Shown here: positions 1-7,252 of the stretch, piece after piece
Numbering within the stretch: the stretch's first letter is position 1
How the letters are laid out: every line of letters starts with the position of its first letter
Assembly: GCA_964650975.1 (NCBI GenBank)
Contig: CAZYWA010000278.1
Coordinates: forward strand, 1 to 9,933
Origin: CAZYWA01 sp964650975 [NCBI: uncultured bacterium]
Lineage (GTDB): Bacteria > JADJOY01
DNA: 9,933 nt
Reading direction: 5' to 3'
Notes under the pieces: generated by a model
What the model was told of the DNA's origin: nothing
Database searches by the model: none
What the model saw: the letters and a program-made list of their open reading frames with translations, nothing else
Made by a program: the position numbers and the translations under genes

Positions 1-972
1 AGGGCCACGATCTTCCCCGAGCGCTCGACAGTGCGGTGTTCCGGCGGGTCCTTCCCCAGCGCGAGGTGGTTCCGGGACCGATGGTAGCAGTCGAGATAGG
101 AATGCAGCAGGCGCTCGAGGTGGGATGCATCGAGTACGATCACATGATCGAGTAGGTCGCGAAGGATCGAGCCGATCAGGCGTTCGACGTACGGGTTTTG
201 CCACGGGGAGCGTGGCGCGGTTGGGTGGTCGTCGATGCCCATCCCGTCCACTCGGGACCGGAACGCGGGCGAGTAGATCGAGTCGCGGTCGCGGAGGAGG
301 AGCCGCGGCGCAGTGTCCCAGGGAAACGCCTCGATGATCTGTTGGCTCACCCAGGCGCTCGAGGGCGCGGCAGTCACGCGCAGATGGACGATGCGGCGTC
401 GCTCGTGGGCCAAGACCAAGAAGACGTAGAGCGTGGCGAATCGCGCGGTGGGGACGGTGAAGAAGTCGATCGAGACCAGGTCCCGGGCATGGTTTCGGAG
501 GAAGGTATGCCAAGTCTGCGACCGACGCGGGTCGCCCCGGCGCACCATGCACTTGGCGACGGTCGACTCGGACACCGAGAACCCGAGCTTCAGAGGCTCG
601 CCATGAATGCAGGGCGCACCCCAGAGCGGGTTCTCGATGCTCATCCGGCGCACGAGCCCGCGGATCTCCGTCGACACGGCCGGCCGACCCGGTGGCCGGC
701 GGGACATCCTGGTCCAGTGGGCACGGAAGCCCTCTCGATGCCACCGGATCACCGTCTCGGGTGTCACGAGGACGAGCACATCGCGCCACCGATGCCACAG
801 TCGCGATACCGCGATCCAGGAGAGCCGGTCGGTCGGCGCCACGCCGGGCCGCTTGACCTGGCGGCGCAGCACGCCGAGCTGCTGGCGAAGGAGGAGGTTC
901 TCAGCGACGACGGTGGGCGTGCGGTCGGAGGACGTCGATCAGGAGCCGGAACGCAAGGGCGATCCATCGCAT
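1..972 (-). pseudogene. Integrase-core (rve, DDE) transposase, N-terminal frameshift, C-terminus off the left edge
   Basis: This would be the transposase of an insertion sequence, cutting and joining DNA ends. Translating the minus strand gives a long open frame from about 938 to the left edge. It contains the early motif ENLLLRQQL, a helix-turn-helix-like part around TPETVIRWHREGF, and the catalytic core. The DDE residues are all visible: D in SIDFF (465-467), D in LLLRDRD (288-290) and E in NPYVERL (183-185). The last two are 35 positions apart, as in the IS3/IS481-type rve family. The end YHRSRNHLALGKD shows that few residues are missing at the edge. The expected start, MRWIALAFRLLIDVLRP (ATG at 972), lies in another frame that meets a stop near 907, while the core frame has its own stop at 939-941. 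One inserted or lost base between about 912 and 930 would join them. I therefore call it a probable pseudogene, though a shorter product from an internal start cannot be excluded. No terminal inverted repeats were identified. Confidence 0.85.
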
Positions 973-1053
973 AGTCCGGTGAGGCTAGCGAGCGGATCGA
1001 GAGAACCCCAACGATTTCGCGGCAGCTGCGTTTCTGGTAGGGACAGGCCTCAG

Positions 1054-1611
1054 TCACAGCCTCGCGCCTGCCTTCTTGAGCAGATCGACGAGCTTTTCCT
1101 TGGCGTGAAGGGACTCGGCGCCGTGGAAAGTGAGCGACAGATCCAGATCCTTGCCTTTGTAGTACGCCTCGACGGTGGCGCTCGACACGCGCGCCTCGAA
1201 CGTGAACGCCCCCGCATCGCCCACGCCGCCGATCTCGCTCGCGTCCGGTCCGCCGACCTTTGCCTTCGCGAGAAGGCCCTCCTTGATCGTGTCGGGGCGC
1301 GTGCCCGGATAGGCAGTCGAGATGTCGATGACGGTGATCGTGAGGGCGGAGTCCCCCCACTCCTTCGTTCGGGGCCCCCAAGTGTACGTGCACCCGACAC
1401 CGAGAGGCAGCATGCTGCCGGCCGAGATTCCGCTACCGATGCTGACCGCCGGAGCCAGCGCTGCCTGAACCTCGGCGGGCGTGAGAAGCGCGCAGGCGTC
1501 CTTGGGCAGCGTTCCTGCTACGGCCTCGTCGCCCAACACCGCGATCGATCGAACCAGCGCGAGAGTCACCCCGACCAGCAAAGGCACTCGGGACTTCCGA
1601 TGTCGGCTCAT
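1054..1611 (-). CDS. Small exported protein, weakly DUF3558-like
   Basis: This is a 185-residue protein of unknown function. The ATG at 1611 is chosen, rather than an in-frame start further upstream at 1899, because GGAGGAG lies just before it (complement of 1614-1620). It also begins a good signal peptide: basic MSRHRKSR, then a hydrophobic stretch to about residue 28, then a possible cleavage near AVAG. The mature part opens with DACALLTPAEVQAAL and has a second cysteine in VGCTYTWGP. That layout resembles DUF3558-type lipoproteins (C-x-LLT-x-x-EV, later C-x-Y), but there is no lipobox, so the family link is weak. The C-terminus (HAKEKLVDLLKKAGARL) is a lysine-rich helix. The protein probably acts outside the cytoplasm. 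Its stop lies about 80 bases from the transposase start, so the insertion sequence may end very close to this gene. Confidence 0.72.
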   Translation of the reverse strand: MSRHRKSRVPLLVGVTLALVRSIAVLGDEAVAGTLPKDACALLTPAEVQAALAPAVSIGSGISAGSMLPLGVGCTYTWGPRTKEWGDSALTITVIDISTAYPGTRPDTIKEGLLAKAKVGGPDASEIGGVGDAGAFTFEARVSSATVEAYYKGKDLDLSLTFHGAESLHAKEKLVDLLKKAGARL

Positions 1612-1628
1612 GTCTCCTCCGTCCAGGA

Positions 1629-1847
1629 TCACCCGACCCAGCGCTCGACGACTCCAGTCCCTGCCGCCGCGACCTTTGCCACCCTCGACGATTTCACGCC
1701 AACCATACTCTCGCCCGCACTCGCACCGGGAGCCCCCACGCACCGTGCCGCGCCTTCGGGGATCGGATCGAGCAGGTGCACGACGTGGCGGTTGTCGAGG
1801 GCACCGCAGCCGGTGCACTGGAAGCGGACGGTGGGGTCGGCGGTCAC
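1629..1847 (-). CDS. Doubtful small CxxC (zinc-ribbon-like) ORF
   Basis: This 72-codon ORF begins with GTG, overlapping the stop of the preceding small ORF by four bases (GTGA). Its first half reads like real protein: FQCTGCGALDNRHVVHLLDP, with a CxxC pair as in zinc ribbons. The in-frame second half is low in complexity. The adjacent frame carries CECGREYGW (CxC at 1717-1725), which could be the second metal-binding pair if a base was gained or lost near 1730-1740. That frame then continues without a stop into the exported protein at 1611, which argues against it. Function is unknown. It may be a frameshifted relic or chance. Confidence 0.3.
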   Translation of the reverse strand: MTADPTVRFQCTGCGALDNRHVVHLLDPIPEGAARCVGAPGASAGESMVGVKSSRVAKVAAAGTGVVERWVG

Positions 1848-2041
1848 GAAGCCGAGGCGAGTCCTGGCTGCTCGGGGGCCGGACCCCGGAGGAAGTCACT
1901 CAGCCGCCGAAGGTCGTCGACCCTCACGCACTGCAGGTCCTGGCACAGTCGCCGGCTCCTCGTCCCGGCCCTTCGTAGCCTGCCGGAAGCGCCCTCACCG
2001 GGACTCGCGCTCTCACGACGTAGCCCCACGATTGCGCTCAT
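1844..2041 (-). CDS. Doubtful small hypothetical ORF overlapping the FG-GAP stop
   Basis: This 65-codon ORF has an ATG that overlaps the stop of the FG-GAP gene (ATGA, 2038-2041), an arrangement typical of translational coupling. The N-terminal half is arginine- and glycine-rich and resembles out-of-frame GC-rich DNA. The second half (LCQDLQCVRVDDLRRLSDFLR) looks more like protein. No family is recognised. With the ORF that follows, it occupies the 426-base gap between the two exported-protein genes, in which I see nothing else. Confidence 0.25.
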   Translation of the reverse strand: MSAIVGLRRESASPGEGASGRLRRAGTRSRRLCQDLQCVRVDDLRRLSDFLRGPAPEQPGLASAS

Positions 2042-3606
2042 TGCGTGTGCATCGTCCAGGCTCCAAGATCCCCGCTCTCGAACCCGTCGGCGAAGAACGC
2101 ACCAAACATCATCGCGATGGCGCCGTTCCCAGGCGTTCCCGCTAGGCTCACCTCCGGCGCGCTCACCGCGACGTCGCCGGCGCCGTCTCCATCGAAATCG
2201 GCGATCGCGAGCGCGCCTCCGAGGTTGTCGTCAATGCCGCGGTCGAGCGCGAGGTCCTGGCCCCAGATCGCTTGCGTGCCGCTGCTTCCAATTCCGCCAC
2301 TGCCGCCGAAGAAGAGCTGCACGTAGCCACCGCTGCCGCCGTTCACCAACTTGTTCGGCGCACCGACCGCCAAATCGGCGAAGCGCGCGCCAAGGAACTG
2401 CTGGGAGTCGACCAGCGAACCCGCCGCGAGTGACGTCCCGAAGTAGTCGTACTGCGCGGGCGCGAAGCCGCTGGCCGACACGGTGAGCACGATCGCGCCG
2501 GTCGACTGGACTCCGCCCGCTCCTCCGCGGGCGACCACGACCTCGCCGGCCGCGGGTATGGAATCGACCGTCTTCAACGGGATGCCGATCGCGAGGTCCG
2601 CGGGACAGAGATGGAAGACACAGCCCGGGCCGCCACGACTGAACCGGCCAGCGACCAGCACCAAGCCGAATTGATCGCCAAGACCCGGTGAACCGACACC
2701 GACCAGATTGTTCTCGGAGAAAAGCTCCTGGTAGAGGGTGGTGAGACCATTCGGCGATCCTCGCAGCACGTGGATCTCGCCAGCCTGTGACGTGCCCGCG
2801 ACGGCACGGCCCGGAGCACCGATCGCCAGATCGGCGTAACCGTCGCCATCGAAGTCGCCAGCAGCCATGGAGAGGCCCATCTCGTCGTAGCTCCCAGGGG
2901 TGCCAATTAGCCCATTGGCGCCGGCCCGAAAGCCCTGCACGAAGTCGGATTGCAAGCCCGAGCCGCTCCCGTAAAACACCTCCACGGCGCCGGCACTCTG
3001 GCTTCCACCCACCACCTCTCCGGGCACGCCCACCGCCAGGTCCTGAAAGCCGTCTTCGTTCCAGTCCCCGACAGCGAGCCCGTCGCCGAAATAGTCGCCG
3101 TTGGCCGGCCCCGAAAGCCCCGAGGTCGCGACCTCTAGGACCGTCTGGGCGATCTCGAAGCACTGGCACGCTTCGCTGAAGCGCTCGATGAGCACGCGCC
3201 CCGCTCCGCTGTAGGAGCTCGCGTCGACAGTCACGTCCACGCCAGGCTCGCCGATTGCGAGCGCGGCATGGCCGTCGCCGAAAAAGTCGCCCGCCACAAT
3301 CCGAACGGGGCCCGAGCCGTTGGTGACCGGTGCAACGTCGTCCCAGACCGTGAACCTTCGCGTCAATCCCCCGCCTCGAAAGATCCGCACCCGTCCGCCG
3401 CTGTCGAGGCCGGGCGCAGTCATGGCCAGGTCGAGGTAACCGTCGCCGTCCAAGTCCCCGACAGCCATCGCGGTACCAAAGTTGGCGTAGGGCGCGAGCG
3501 CCGCGGACGGCAGGAGGACGCCATCGACCGGCCAGACCTGCGCTCGAGCGAAGGAAGCGCCTACCAGCCCGGTCAAGATTGTGAGCAACCTGATCGCATT
3601 TCGCAC
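2038..3606 (-). CDS. Exported FG-GAP repeat (integrin-alpha-like) beta-propeller protein
   Basis: The 522-residue product is probably a secreted or surface calcium-binding propeller used in adhesion or ligand binding; the ligand is unknown. I prefer GTG at 3606 to an in-frame start at 3666 because GGAGGT precedes it by four bases (complement of 3611-3616). It also starts the signal peptide directly (VRNAIRLLTILTGLVGASFARA). Seven repeats of the form FG-x-hydrophobic-x-x-GD-DGD-G-D-LA-G-AP are visible. They begin at FGTAMAVGDLDGDG and end at LGGALAIADFDGDG, matching a seven-bladed fold. DxDGDG calcium loops are intact in repeats 1, 4 and 7, and DWNEDG stands in repeat 3; repeats 2, 5 and 6 are degenerate. 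The C-terminus has FFADGFESGDLGAW, a tail motif that recurs in the exported protein at 4678-6015. The frame is intact, unlike the neighbouring recombinase genes. The product resembles FG-GAP proteins common in deltaproteobacteria. Confidence 0.92.
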   Translation of the reverse strand: MRNAIRLLTILTGLVGASFARAQVWPVDGVLLPSAALAPYANFGTAMAVGDLDGDGYLDLAMTAPGLDSGGRVRIFRGGGLTRRFTVWDDVAPVTNGSGPVRIVAGDFFGDGHAALAIGEPGVDVTVDASSYSGAGRVLIERFSEACQCFEIAQTVLEVATSGLSGPANGDYFGDGLAVGDWNEDGFQDLAVGVPGEVVGGSQSAGAVEVFYGSGSGLQSDFVQGFRAGANGLIGTPGSYDEMGLSMAAGDFDGDGYADLAIGAPGRAVAGTSQAGEIHVLRGSPNGLTTLYQELFSENNLVGVGSPGLGDQFGLVLVAGRFSRGGPGCVFHLCPADLAIGIPLKTVDSIPAAGEVVVARGGAGGVQSTGAIVLTVSASGFAPAQYDYFGTSLAAGSLVDSQQFLGARFADLAVGAPNKLVNGGSGGYVQLFFGGSGGIGSSGTQAIWGQDLALDRGIDDNLGGALAIADFDGDGAGDVAVSAPEVSLAGTPGNGAIAMMFGAFFADGFESGDLGAWTMHTQ

Positions 3607-3634
3607 GTCCACCTCCGGTCCCTCCCGTAGGAGA

Positions 3635-3656
3635 GATCGGAATTGGCGCGCCGATC
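3635..3656. repeat. Inverted repeat upstream of the FG-GAP gene
   Basis: The arms gatcgg (3635-3640) and ccgatc (3651-3656) flank a ten-base centre containing ggcgcgcc. The site lies about 30-50 bases upstream of the GTG start, where an operator or leader hairpin could be. The short arms and high GC content make chance plausible. Confidence 0.3.
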
Positions 3657-3668
3657 CCGACACCACCG

Positions 3669-3752
3669 AACGAAGCCGGCGAGGAACAGCGTTCGGTCGC
3701 GGATCCAGACCAGGGTCGTCGGCAGCGCCGGCAGCGTCGAACGCAGCTCGTG
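3669..3752 (-). pseudogene. Internal fragment of a second tyrosine recombinase (copy 0)
   Basis: On the minus strand this stretch reads ELRSTLPALPTTLVWIRDR followed by TLFLAGFV. It aligns with residues 15-41 of the adjacent recombinase (ELRAVLATLPSTLVGIRDR, AILLVGFV). The DNA matches too: cggtcgcggatcc, ccagggtcg and cgcagctcg are shared with 4288-4350. The fragment begins 13 bases after the stop of the catalytic-domain ORF, in the same orientation. It ends just before the position of the first catalytic arginine. It cannot encode an active enzyme and looks like the remains of a second, tandem recombinase gene, later cut off by the FG-GAP module. Confidence 0.72.
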
Positions 3753-3765
3753 GTGCCGCGGACTG

Positions 3766-4392
3766 TCACGCCCTCAGGCCAACGACCGCCACCGCGGCGT
3801 TCTCCTCGAAGACGTTCGCGCGCCGGATGTACCCGCGAAGCACCGGCATCGACCGGTGCCCGGTCTGGTTCGCGATGGAGCGCTCCGAGCACCCTCGTCG
3901 TGCCGCCGTCGTGACGAACCCGAGCCGCAGCGAGTGCCCCGAGAACCGCTCGGCGTCCAGCCCAGCAGCCAACGCGGCCCGCTTCACGACGCGCGCGACA
4001 GTGAGTCCGCTGGTGCGGTCGGGCGCGACGTTCCCATGCCGGTCGATGGATCGGAACAGTGGACCGCTCGTGATCCGCGCCGCCTCGAGCCACGCCTTCA
4101 TGGCCGTCACCGGACACGTCGCCGTATCCCCGCCATACGGAATCGCCTTCGCGAACCCGCGTGGCTCCTGGTCGACCTTCGAGCGCCGCAGGATGACCAC
4201 GAGCCCCGCGGCGTGTGCCGCCACGTCCTCGACGTCCAGCGCCACCAGTTCGCTGCGCCGGAAGGCTCCGACAAATCCGACAAGTAGGATCGCCCGGTCG
4301 CGGATCCCAACCAGGGTCGACGGCAGGGTGGCCAGCACGGCGCGCAGCTCGGCCTCGGTGACCGGCGCCTTCGAAGCGGTCGCCCTTCCCAA
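3766..4392 (-). CDS. Tyrosine recombinase (phage-integrase family), catalytic domain only (copy 1)
   Basis: This 208-residue open frame is the catalytic domain of a site-specific tyrosine recombinase, which cuts and rejoins DNA through a 3'-phosphotyrosine link. All six active-site residues are present: R45 (FRRSEL), K72 (RRSKVD), H153 and R156 (GHSLR), H179 (QTGHRS) and Y188 (RGYIRR). Family members also need an N-terminal SAM-like DNA-binding domain of about 90-100 residues. Here that domain lies in other frames at 4393-4590, so the listed start, a rare TTG, is probably not the original one. It lacks the extra IntI helix region of integron integrases as far as I can see. The ORF may be expressed as a truncated, probably inactive protein, or it may be the open part of a pseudogene. 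Two further copies of its 3' end lie at 6127 and 8346, in the same orientation. Confidence 0.85.
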   Translation of the reverse strand: MGRATASKAPVTEAELRAVLATLPSTLVGIRDRAILLVGFVGAFRRSELVALDVEDVAAHAAGLVVILRRSKVDQEPRGFAKAIPYGGDTATCPVTAMKAWLEAARITSGPLFRSIDRHGNVAPDRTSGLTVARVVKRAALAAGLDAERFSGHSLRLGFVTTAARRGCSERSIANQTGHRSMPVLRGYIRRANVFEENAAVAVVGLRA

Positions 4393-4590
4393 CTCCCGCG
4401 CAACCCCGCAGTGAACCGCTTCAGCCCGGGATGCTGGCTCGGTGACGCCAACCCCCCGTCTTCATACCGGAAACTCACCGCAGCCAGGTCGAGCCTGCAA
4501 GTCGGCACTTCATTCTGCCGTCGGCGCGGTCACGCAGGTACTCGGCGACCGTAGCGGCTGCCCTGCGTGGCGGTCACGGGCCGCGGGCCG
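4393..4590 (-). pseudogene. Frameshifted N-terminal domain of recombinase copy 1
   Basis: Two pieces of a core-binding (SAM-like) domain are readable in different frames. Nearest the catalytic ORF is RLDLAAVSFRYEDGG followed by HPGLKRFTAGLR. It would join to RELGRATASKAPVT if one base had been lost at about 4395-4400. Further upstream another frame gives AATVAEYLRDRADGRMK, matching the usual TVAxYLxxxA start of this domain, with a second frame change near 4490-4510. At least two indels therefore separate the domain from the catalytic frame. Between about 4590 and the plus-strand gene at 4678 nothing else is recognised, so the first residues of the recombinase seem to be lost. Confidence 0.62.
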
Positions 4591-4677
4591 TTTCTCCTTG
4601 AGACGCGCCTCCCCGGCGCTTGATCCCTCCGGACCGCATCCGGCGTTCCTGTATCTAGGGGAGCCTGAGAGACGCCA

Positions 4678-6015
4678 ATGAACAATCGATCCGTCGCACT
4701 CATACGGTTCGCATCGGTGCTCGTCGCGGCCCTCTCCGGCGGCTCACCTTTGGCGCGTGCCGCTTGCACCAAGGCCATCGTCGCGAGCGGACTCGAGAAC
4801 GCCGCTGCCTGTGTCCAGAGCAACGCGCAGCCTGCTCCCGCGGGCTGCGTCGGGATCTGGACGGCGTCCCTCGACGGCTGCGAGGCGAGCCTGCTCTACG
4901 CAGGGGACAACCTGGGGACCTTCGGGGTGCCGCCGCAATGGAACCAGTGCGGATCGCAGGTCCGGTTCACCGCGGCGTCCACGCCTTCGTACGTCACCAT
5001 GCGGGTCGACGCCGATGGCACCCATGCCATCGACGTGCCTTTCGGATACCTCTCGCCCGACTGGTCGTGGGTCGTGACCAGCAGCAACGATGCCCTGGGT
5101 CAGCTCGAATACACACTTCAGCCGGCCGATGGGTCGGGGGTACCGATTCACAAGAGCCTCAGCGGCTCGGACGCGGACCAGGGAGTCGGCTGGGCGCCCA
5201 ATAGTCACGTCTTCGAGGCGAACACCGAGAACACCGGCACGGATATGTTCGACGGAACGGTCATTTTCGACACGAGCCTGAACGTCGTGCTGGATGCGCG
5301 CGGCGTCTTCTACGAGGGCGAGAACGTGGCATGGCGGTCCGATTCGAGTGGATTGCTCGAGTCCGACCAACTCGTCGCCGACGGATCGTTCGGCACGTGG
5401 CTGCTGGAAACGGATGGGACCCTCACCAAGCGCTCGAACGCCTGGGGACAAATGACGCTCAGCCCGAACGACGACGATTTCGCCGTCCAGGTGCGGCACT
5501 ACCCGGCGCGGGACGATTTGTGGGTCGGCTCGATTTCCGGGGCACTGCCGGATACCCAGATCTGGCACGACGCGAACACCAGCCCGATCTACTATCCATT
5601 CTTCTCGCCCGACGGTGCCCATCTTCTGACGAGCGCCGGGCCGGTGGGGGGAGCCTTCGCCGGCCCGCTCTATACGCTCGGCCTCGACGGCAACAACTTG
5701 CAGAAGGTTTCCGATGCCGCGGCTGGCAATGTGGCCGGGAACCAGTACTACTGGTCCCCCGGCGGCGGGGCGATCGCCTACAAGGGGAATTCGATCTACG
5801 TGGCGAGCCCCGCCGGCCCCACTCTCTCGCACCTGACGCAAGACACGTCGACCGCGACCACCCTGGGCGGCTGGTCGCTGGGCGGAAAGCGCGTCGTCTG
5901 GGCGGGACCGCCGCCGGTCTGCAACTGCGTCGACAGTGGCCCGATCTTCTCCGATAGCTTCGAGAGCTGTGGCACCGCCGCGTGGGACGTGACGGTCGGG
6001 GGCGCTGGGCCGTGA
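4678..6015 (+). CDS. Exported beta-propeller-like protein with a FES-x-x-x-x-AW tail
   Basis: The 445-residue product starts with a signal peptide (MNNRSVALIRFASVLVAALS, cleavage probably after ARA near residue 28). The mature N-terminus is cysteine-containing (ACTK, AACVQ, GCVGIW, DGCEA, NQCG). The second half has repeats of WD40/TolB (PD40) type: FFSPDGAHLLTSA, LYTLGLDGNNLQKVSDA, YYWSPGGGAIAYKG and IYVASPAG. It probably folds as a propeller outside the cytoplasm; no catalytic motif is seen and its ligand is unknown. The C-terminus has CNCVDSGPIFSDSFESCGTAAW, the tail motif also found in the FG-GAP protein. It is the only large intact gene on the plus strand. It lies between the degraded N-terminal end of recombinase copy 1 and the 3' remnant copy 2. 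The ribosome site is weak (gagag before the ATG). Confidence 0.88.
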   Translation: MNNRSVALIRFASVLVAALSGGSPLARAACTKAIVASGLENAAACVQSNAQPAPAGCVGIWTASLDGCEASLLYAGDNLGTFGVPPQWNQCGSQVRFTAASTPSYVTMRVDADGTHAIDVPFGYLSPDWSWVVTSSNDALGQLEYTLQPADGSGVPIHKSLSGSDADQGVGWAPNSHVFEANTENTGTDMFDGTVIFDTSLNVVLDARGVFYEGENVAWRSDSSGLLESDQLVADGSFGTWLLETDGTLTKRSNAWGQMTLSPNDDDFAVQVRHYPARDDLWVGSISGALPDTQIWHDANTSPIYYPFFSPDGAHLLTSAGPVGGAFAGPLYTLGLDGNNLQKVSDAAAGNVAGNQYYWSPGGGAIAYKGNSIYVASPAGPTLSHLTQDTSTATTLGGWSLGGKRVVWAGPPPVCNCVDSGPIFSDSFESCGTAAWDVTVGGAGP

Positions 6016-6126
6016 CGTCTGCAGCTACACCTGGATCGTCGGCGAAGGCCGCTCCGACCGGCCGCGCTCCGGGTGGTCGTCCGCAACAGTGCGGGCGCGA
6101 CGCTGCCGGGCGCACGCTCGCCTGTG

Positions 6127-6240
6127 CTACCTCACCACCGCCACCGCCGCGTTCTCCTCGAACACCGTCGCCCGCCGGATGTAGCCGCGGTGCACGACCA
6201 TCGACCGGTGCCCCGCCTGGTTTCTGATTCGCCAGCTCGA
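6127..6240 (-). pseudogene. Tyrosine recombinase 3'-end remnant (copy 2)
   Basis: Only the last 36 or so residues of the recombinase remain: NQAGHRSMVVHRGYIRRA followed by TVFEENAAVAVVR and a stop. Over 30 aligned residues, 26 match copy 1. The histidine and the nucleophilic tyrosine are kept, but R1, K and the HxxR box are absent. A few further bases (reading FELANQ in another frame) extend the similarity to about 6260, where it ends. The fragment lies about 110 bases past the stop of the plus-strand propeller gene, on the opposite strand. In the 111 bases between them I recognise nothing. Confidence 0.8.
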
Positions 6241-6365
6241 AGCAGCAGCGCGGCATGGACCGAGAGGGCCACCAAGCTCGCGAATGCAGCAATGCACCGA
6301 GCAGGAATCCACGCTCGACCGTTCACCGGCCGGGCGCCATTCGGTCTCGCGCCTTCAAACCCAGC

Positions 6366-6379
6366 GAGGCAGATGCCTC
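6366..6379 (-). terminator. Possible weak hairpin after the six-cysteine gene pair
   Basis: The arms gaggca and tgcctc pair around a two-base centre, starting seven bases past the stop of the downstream gene of the pair. There is no clear run of T after it on the minus strand and the loop is too tight for a standard intrinsic terminator, so this is a weak call. Confidence 0.25.
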
Positions 6380-6385
6380 TCCGAA

Positions 6386-7207
6386 TCAATCTTTCGGGCA
6401 CGCGAGCACGTTCGAGGCGAAGTTCGCGTACGTCGGCGTCTGGTAAGTGACGTCGATGCTCCACGTGACCTGAGCGGACGAGAGGTCGTAAGGAATCGCT
6501 GTGCAGTGGACGGTTACGGCACCGTCCACGTCGCCATCGATCGTCGAGACGCAGGTCCCGTCGAAGGGCTGCCCGAGCCCGGGAAGGTCGAAGTAGTCGA
6601 CCGTCGAACCCAGTCCGAAACCGAGCGCCCAGCGACCGACGAGACCGTCCTCGAAGTGGTAATCGAAGCTGACGTCCAGATCGGAATCCCCGGACGGATC
6701 CACAGAGAGCGTACATGAGAGGTGCGCGATCGCCGGAGCACAGCCGTCCGCGGGCCACCAGTCGGGCCAGCACGCGTACGACTGGTACGGATCCGTAACC
6801 GTGCGCACCAAGACGGATCCCTCGGCTTCGTCGACCCGGTAGTCGAGACGAACCCGCTCGAACATCGCGTCGTGATCGGCGTCGAAGCCCTGGCCCGAGA
6901 GAGTCCCTGCCCGGCTCGGGTCCGAGGTGTCGATCAGTGTTGCGCTGAAGGCGTAGCGCCCCGTCCAGTGCGGTTGCCGCACCGTGAACACCTTCGCGGG
7001 TCGCGGGTTGCCCGGCTCGAAGAGATAGAAGACGGCGGAGAACGCACGCATGCGACCGGACGCGGCGAATCCGACGTCGTATTTCCGTCCTTGGGCGAAG
7101 TAAGGGGCCTGCGTGAAGTACGGAGGAGGGGTGGCCCACGCTTCGCGTTCCGCGAGTTGCGCGAGCGCGAAAAAGGTCCCGGCTACAACGGCCCAGCGCC
7201 GAGTCAC
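6386..7207 (-). CDS. Exported six-cysteine protein, paralogue of the gene upstream
   Basis: This 273-residue exported protein has no known function. The start GTG at 7207 is chosen because GGAGG lies four bases before it (complement of 7212-7216) and MTRRWAVVAGTFFALAQLA forms a signal peptide. A GTG at 7228 would add seven residues without such a site. The mature protein has exactly six cysteines, in YACWP, DGCAP, LSC, GTC, VHC and LACP. All of them match cysteines in the protein encoded at 7253-8077, suggesting three disulfides. Other shared blocks are TDPYQSYACWP, DGLVGRW and GTCVSTIDGDVDGAV. The acidic loop FDADHDAMFE matches a better calcium-type loop in the paralogue. The two genes are 45 bases apart and probably form an operon. 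I recognise no family; a calcium- and disulfide-stabilised beta-rich domain is a reasonable guess. Confidence 0.82.
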   Translation of the reverse strand: MTRRWAVVAGTFFALAQLAEREAWATPPPYFTQAPYFAQGRKYDVGFAASGRMRAFSAVFYLFEPGNPRPAKVFTVRQPHWTGRYAFSATLIDTSDPSRAGTLSGQGFDADHDAMFERVRLDYRVDEAEGSVLVRTVTDPYQSYACWPDWWPADGCAPAIAHLSCTLSVDPSGDSDLDVSFDYHFEDGLVGRWALGFGLGSTVDYFDLPGLGQPFDGTCVSTIDGDVDGAVTVHCTAIPYDLSSAQVTWSIDVTYQTPTYANFASNVLACPKD

Positions 7208-7252
7208 GAAGCCTCCGTCACGATTCACGTGGCCACTTCGCGGCTCGCGCGA

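Noticed and set aside
912-941. Programmed frameshift in the transposase, as in some IS3 elements
   Set aside because: No A-rich or other slippery heptamer is visible, and the break lies far closer to the N-terminus than the usual orfA/orfB junction.
607-2145. Long plus-strand open frame of 512 codons
   Set aside because: It runs opposite to the transposase and the exported gene at 1054-1611, has Arg/Ser-rich composition without domains, and is a GC-rich shadow frame.
2231-4117. Long minus-strand frame of 628 codons across the FG-GAP gene and recombinase
   Set aside because: It is Arg/Gly/Cys-rich with no motif, and lies in the shifted frame of two well-supported genes.
4744-5841. Minus-strand frame of 365 codons opposite the propeller-like gene
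   Set aside because: The plus-strand protein has a signal peptide, propeller repeats and a tail motif, while the opposite frame has none of these.
6016-6126. Possible plus-strand coding extension (VVVRNSAGATLPGA) past the propeller gene
   Set aside because: The stretch is short, lacks a start and ribosome site, and runs into the opposite-strand recombinase relic.
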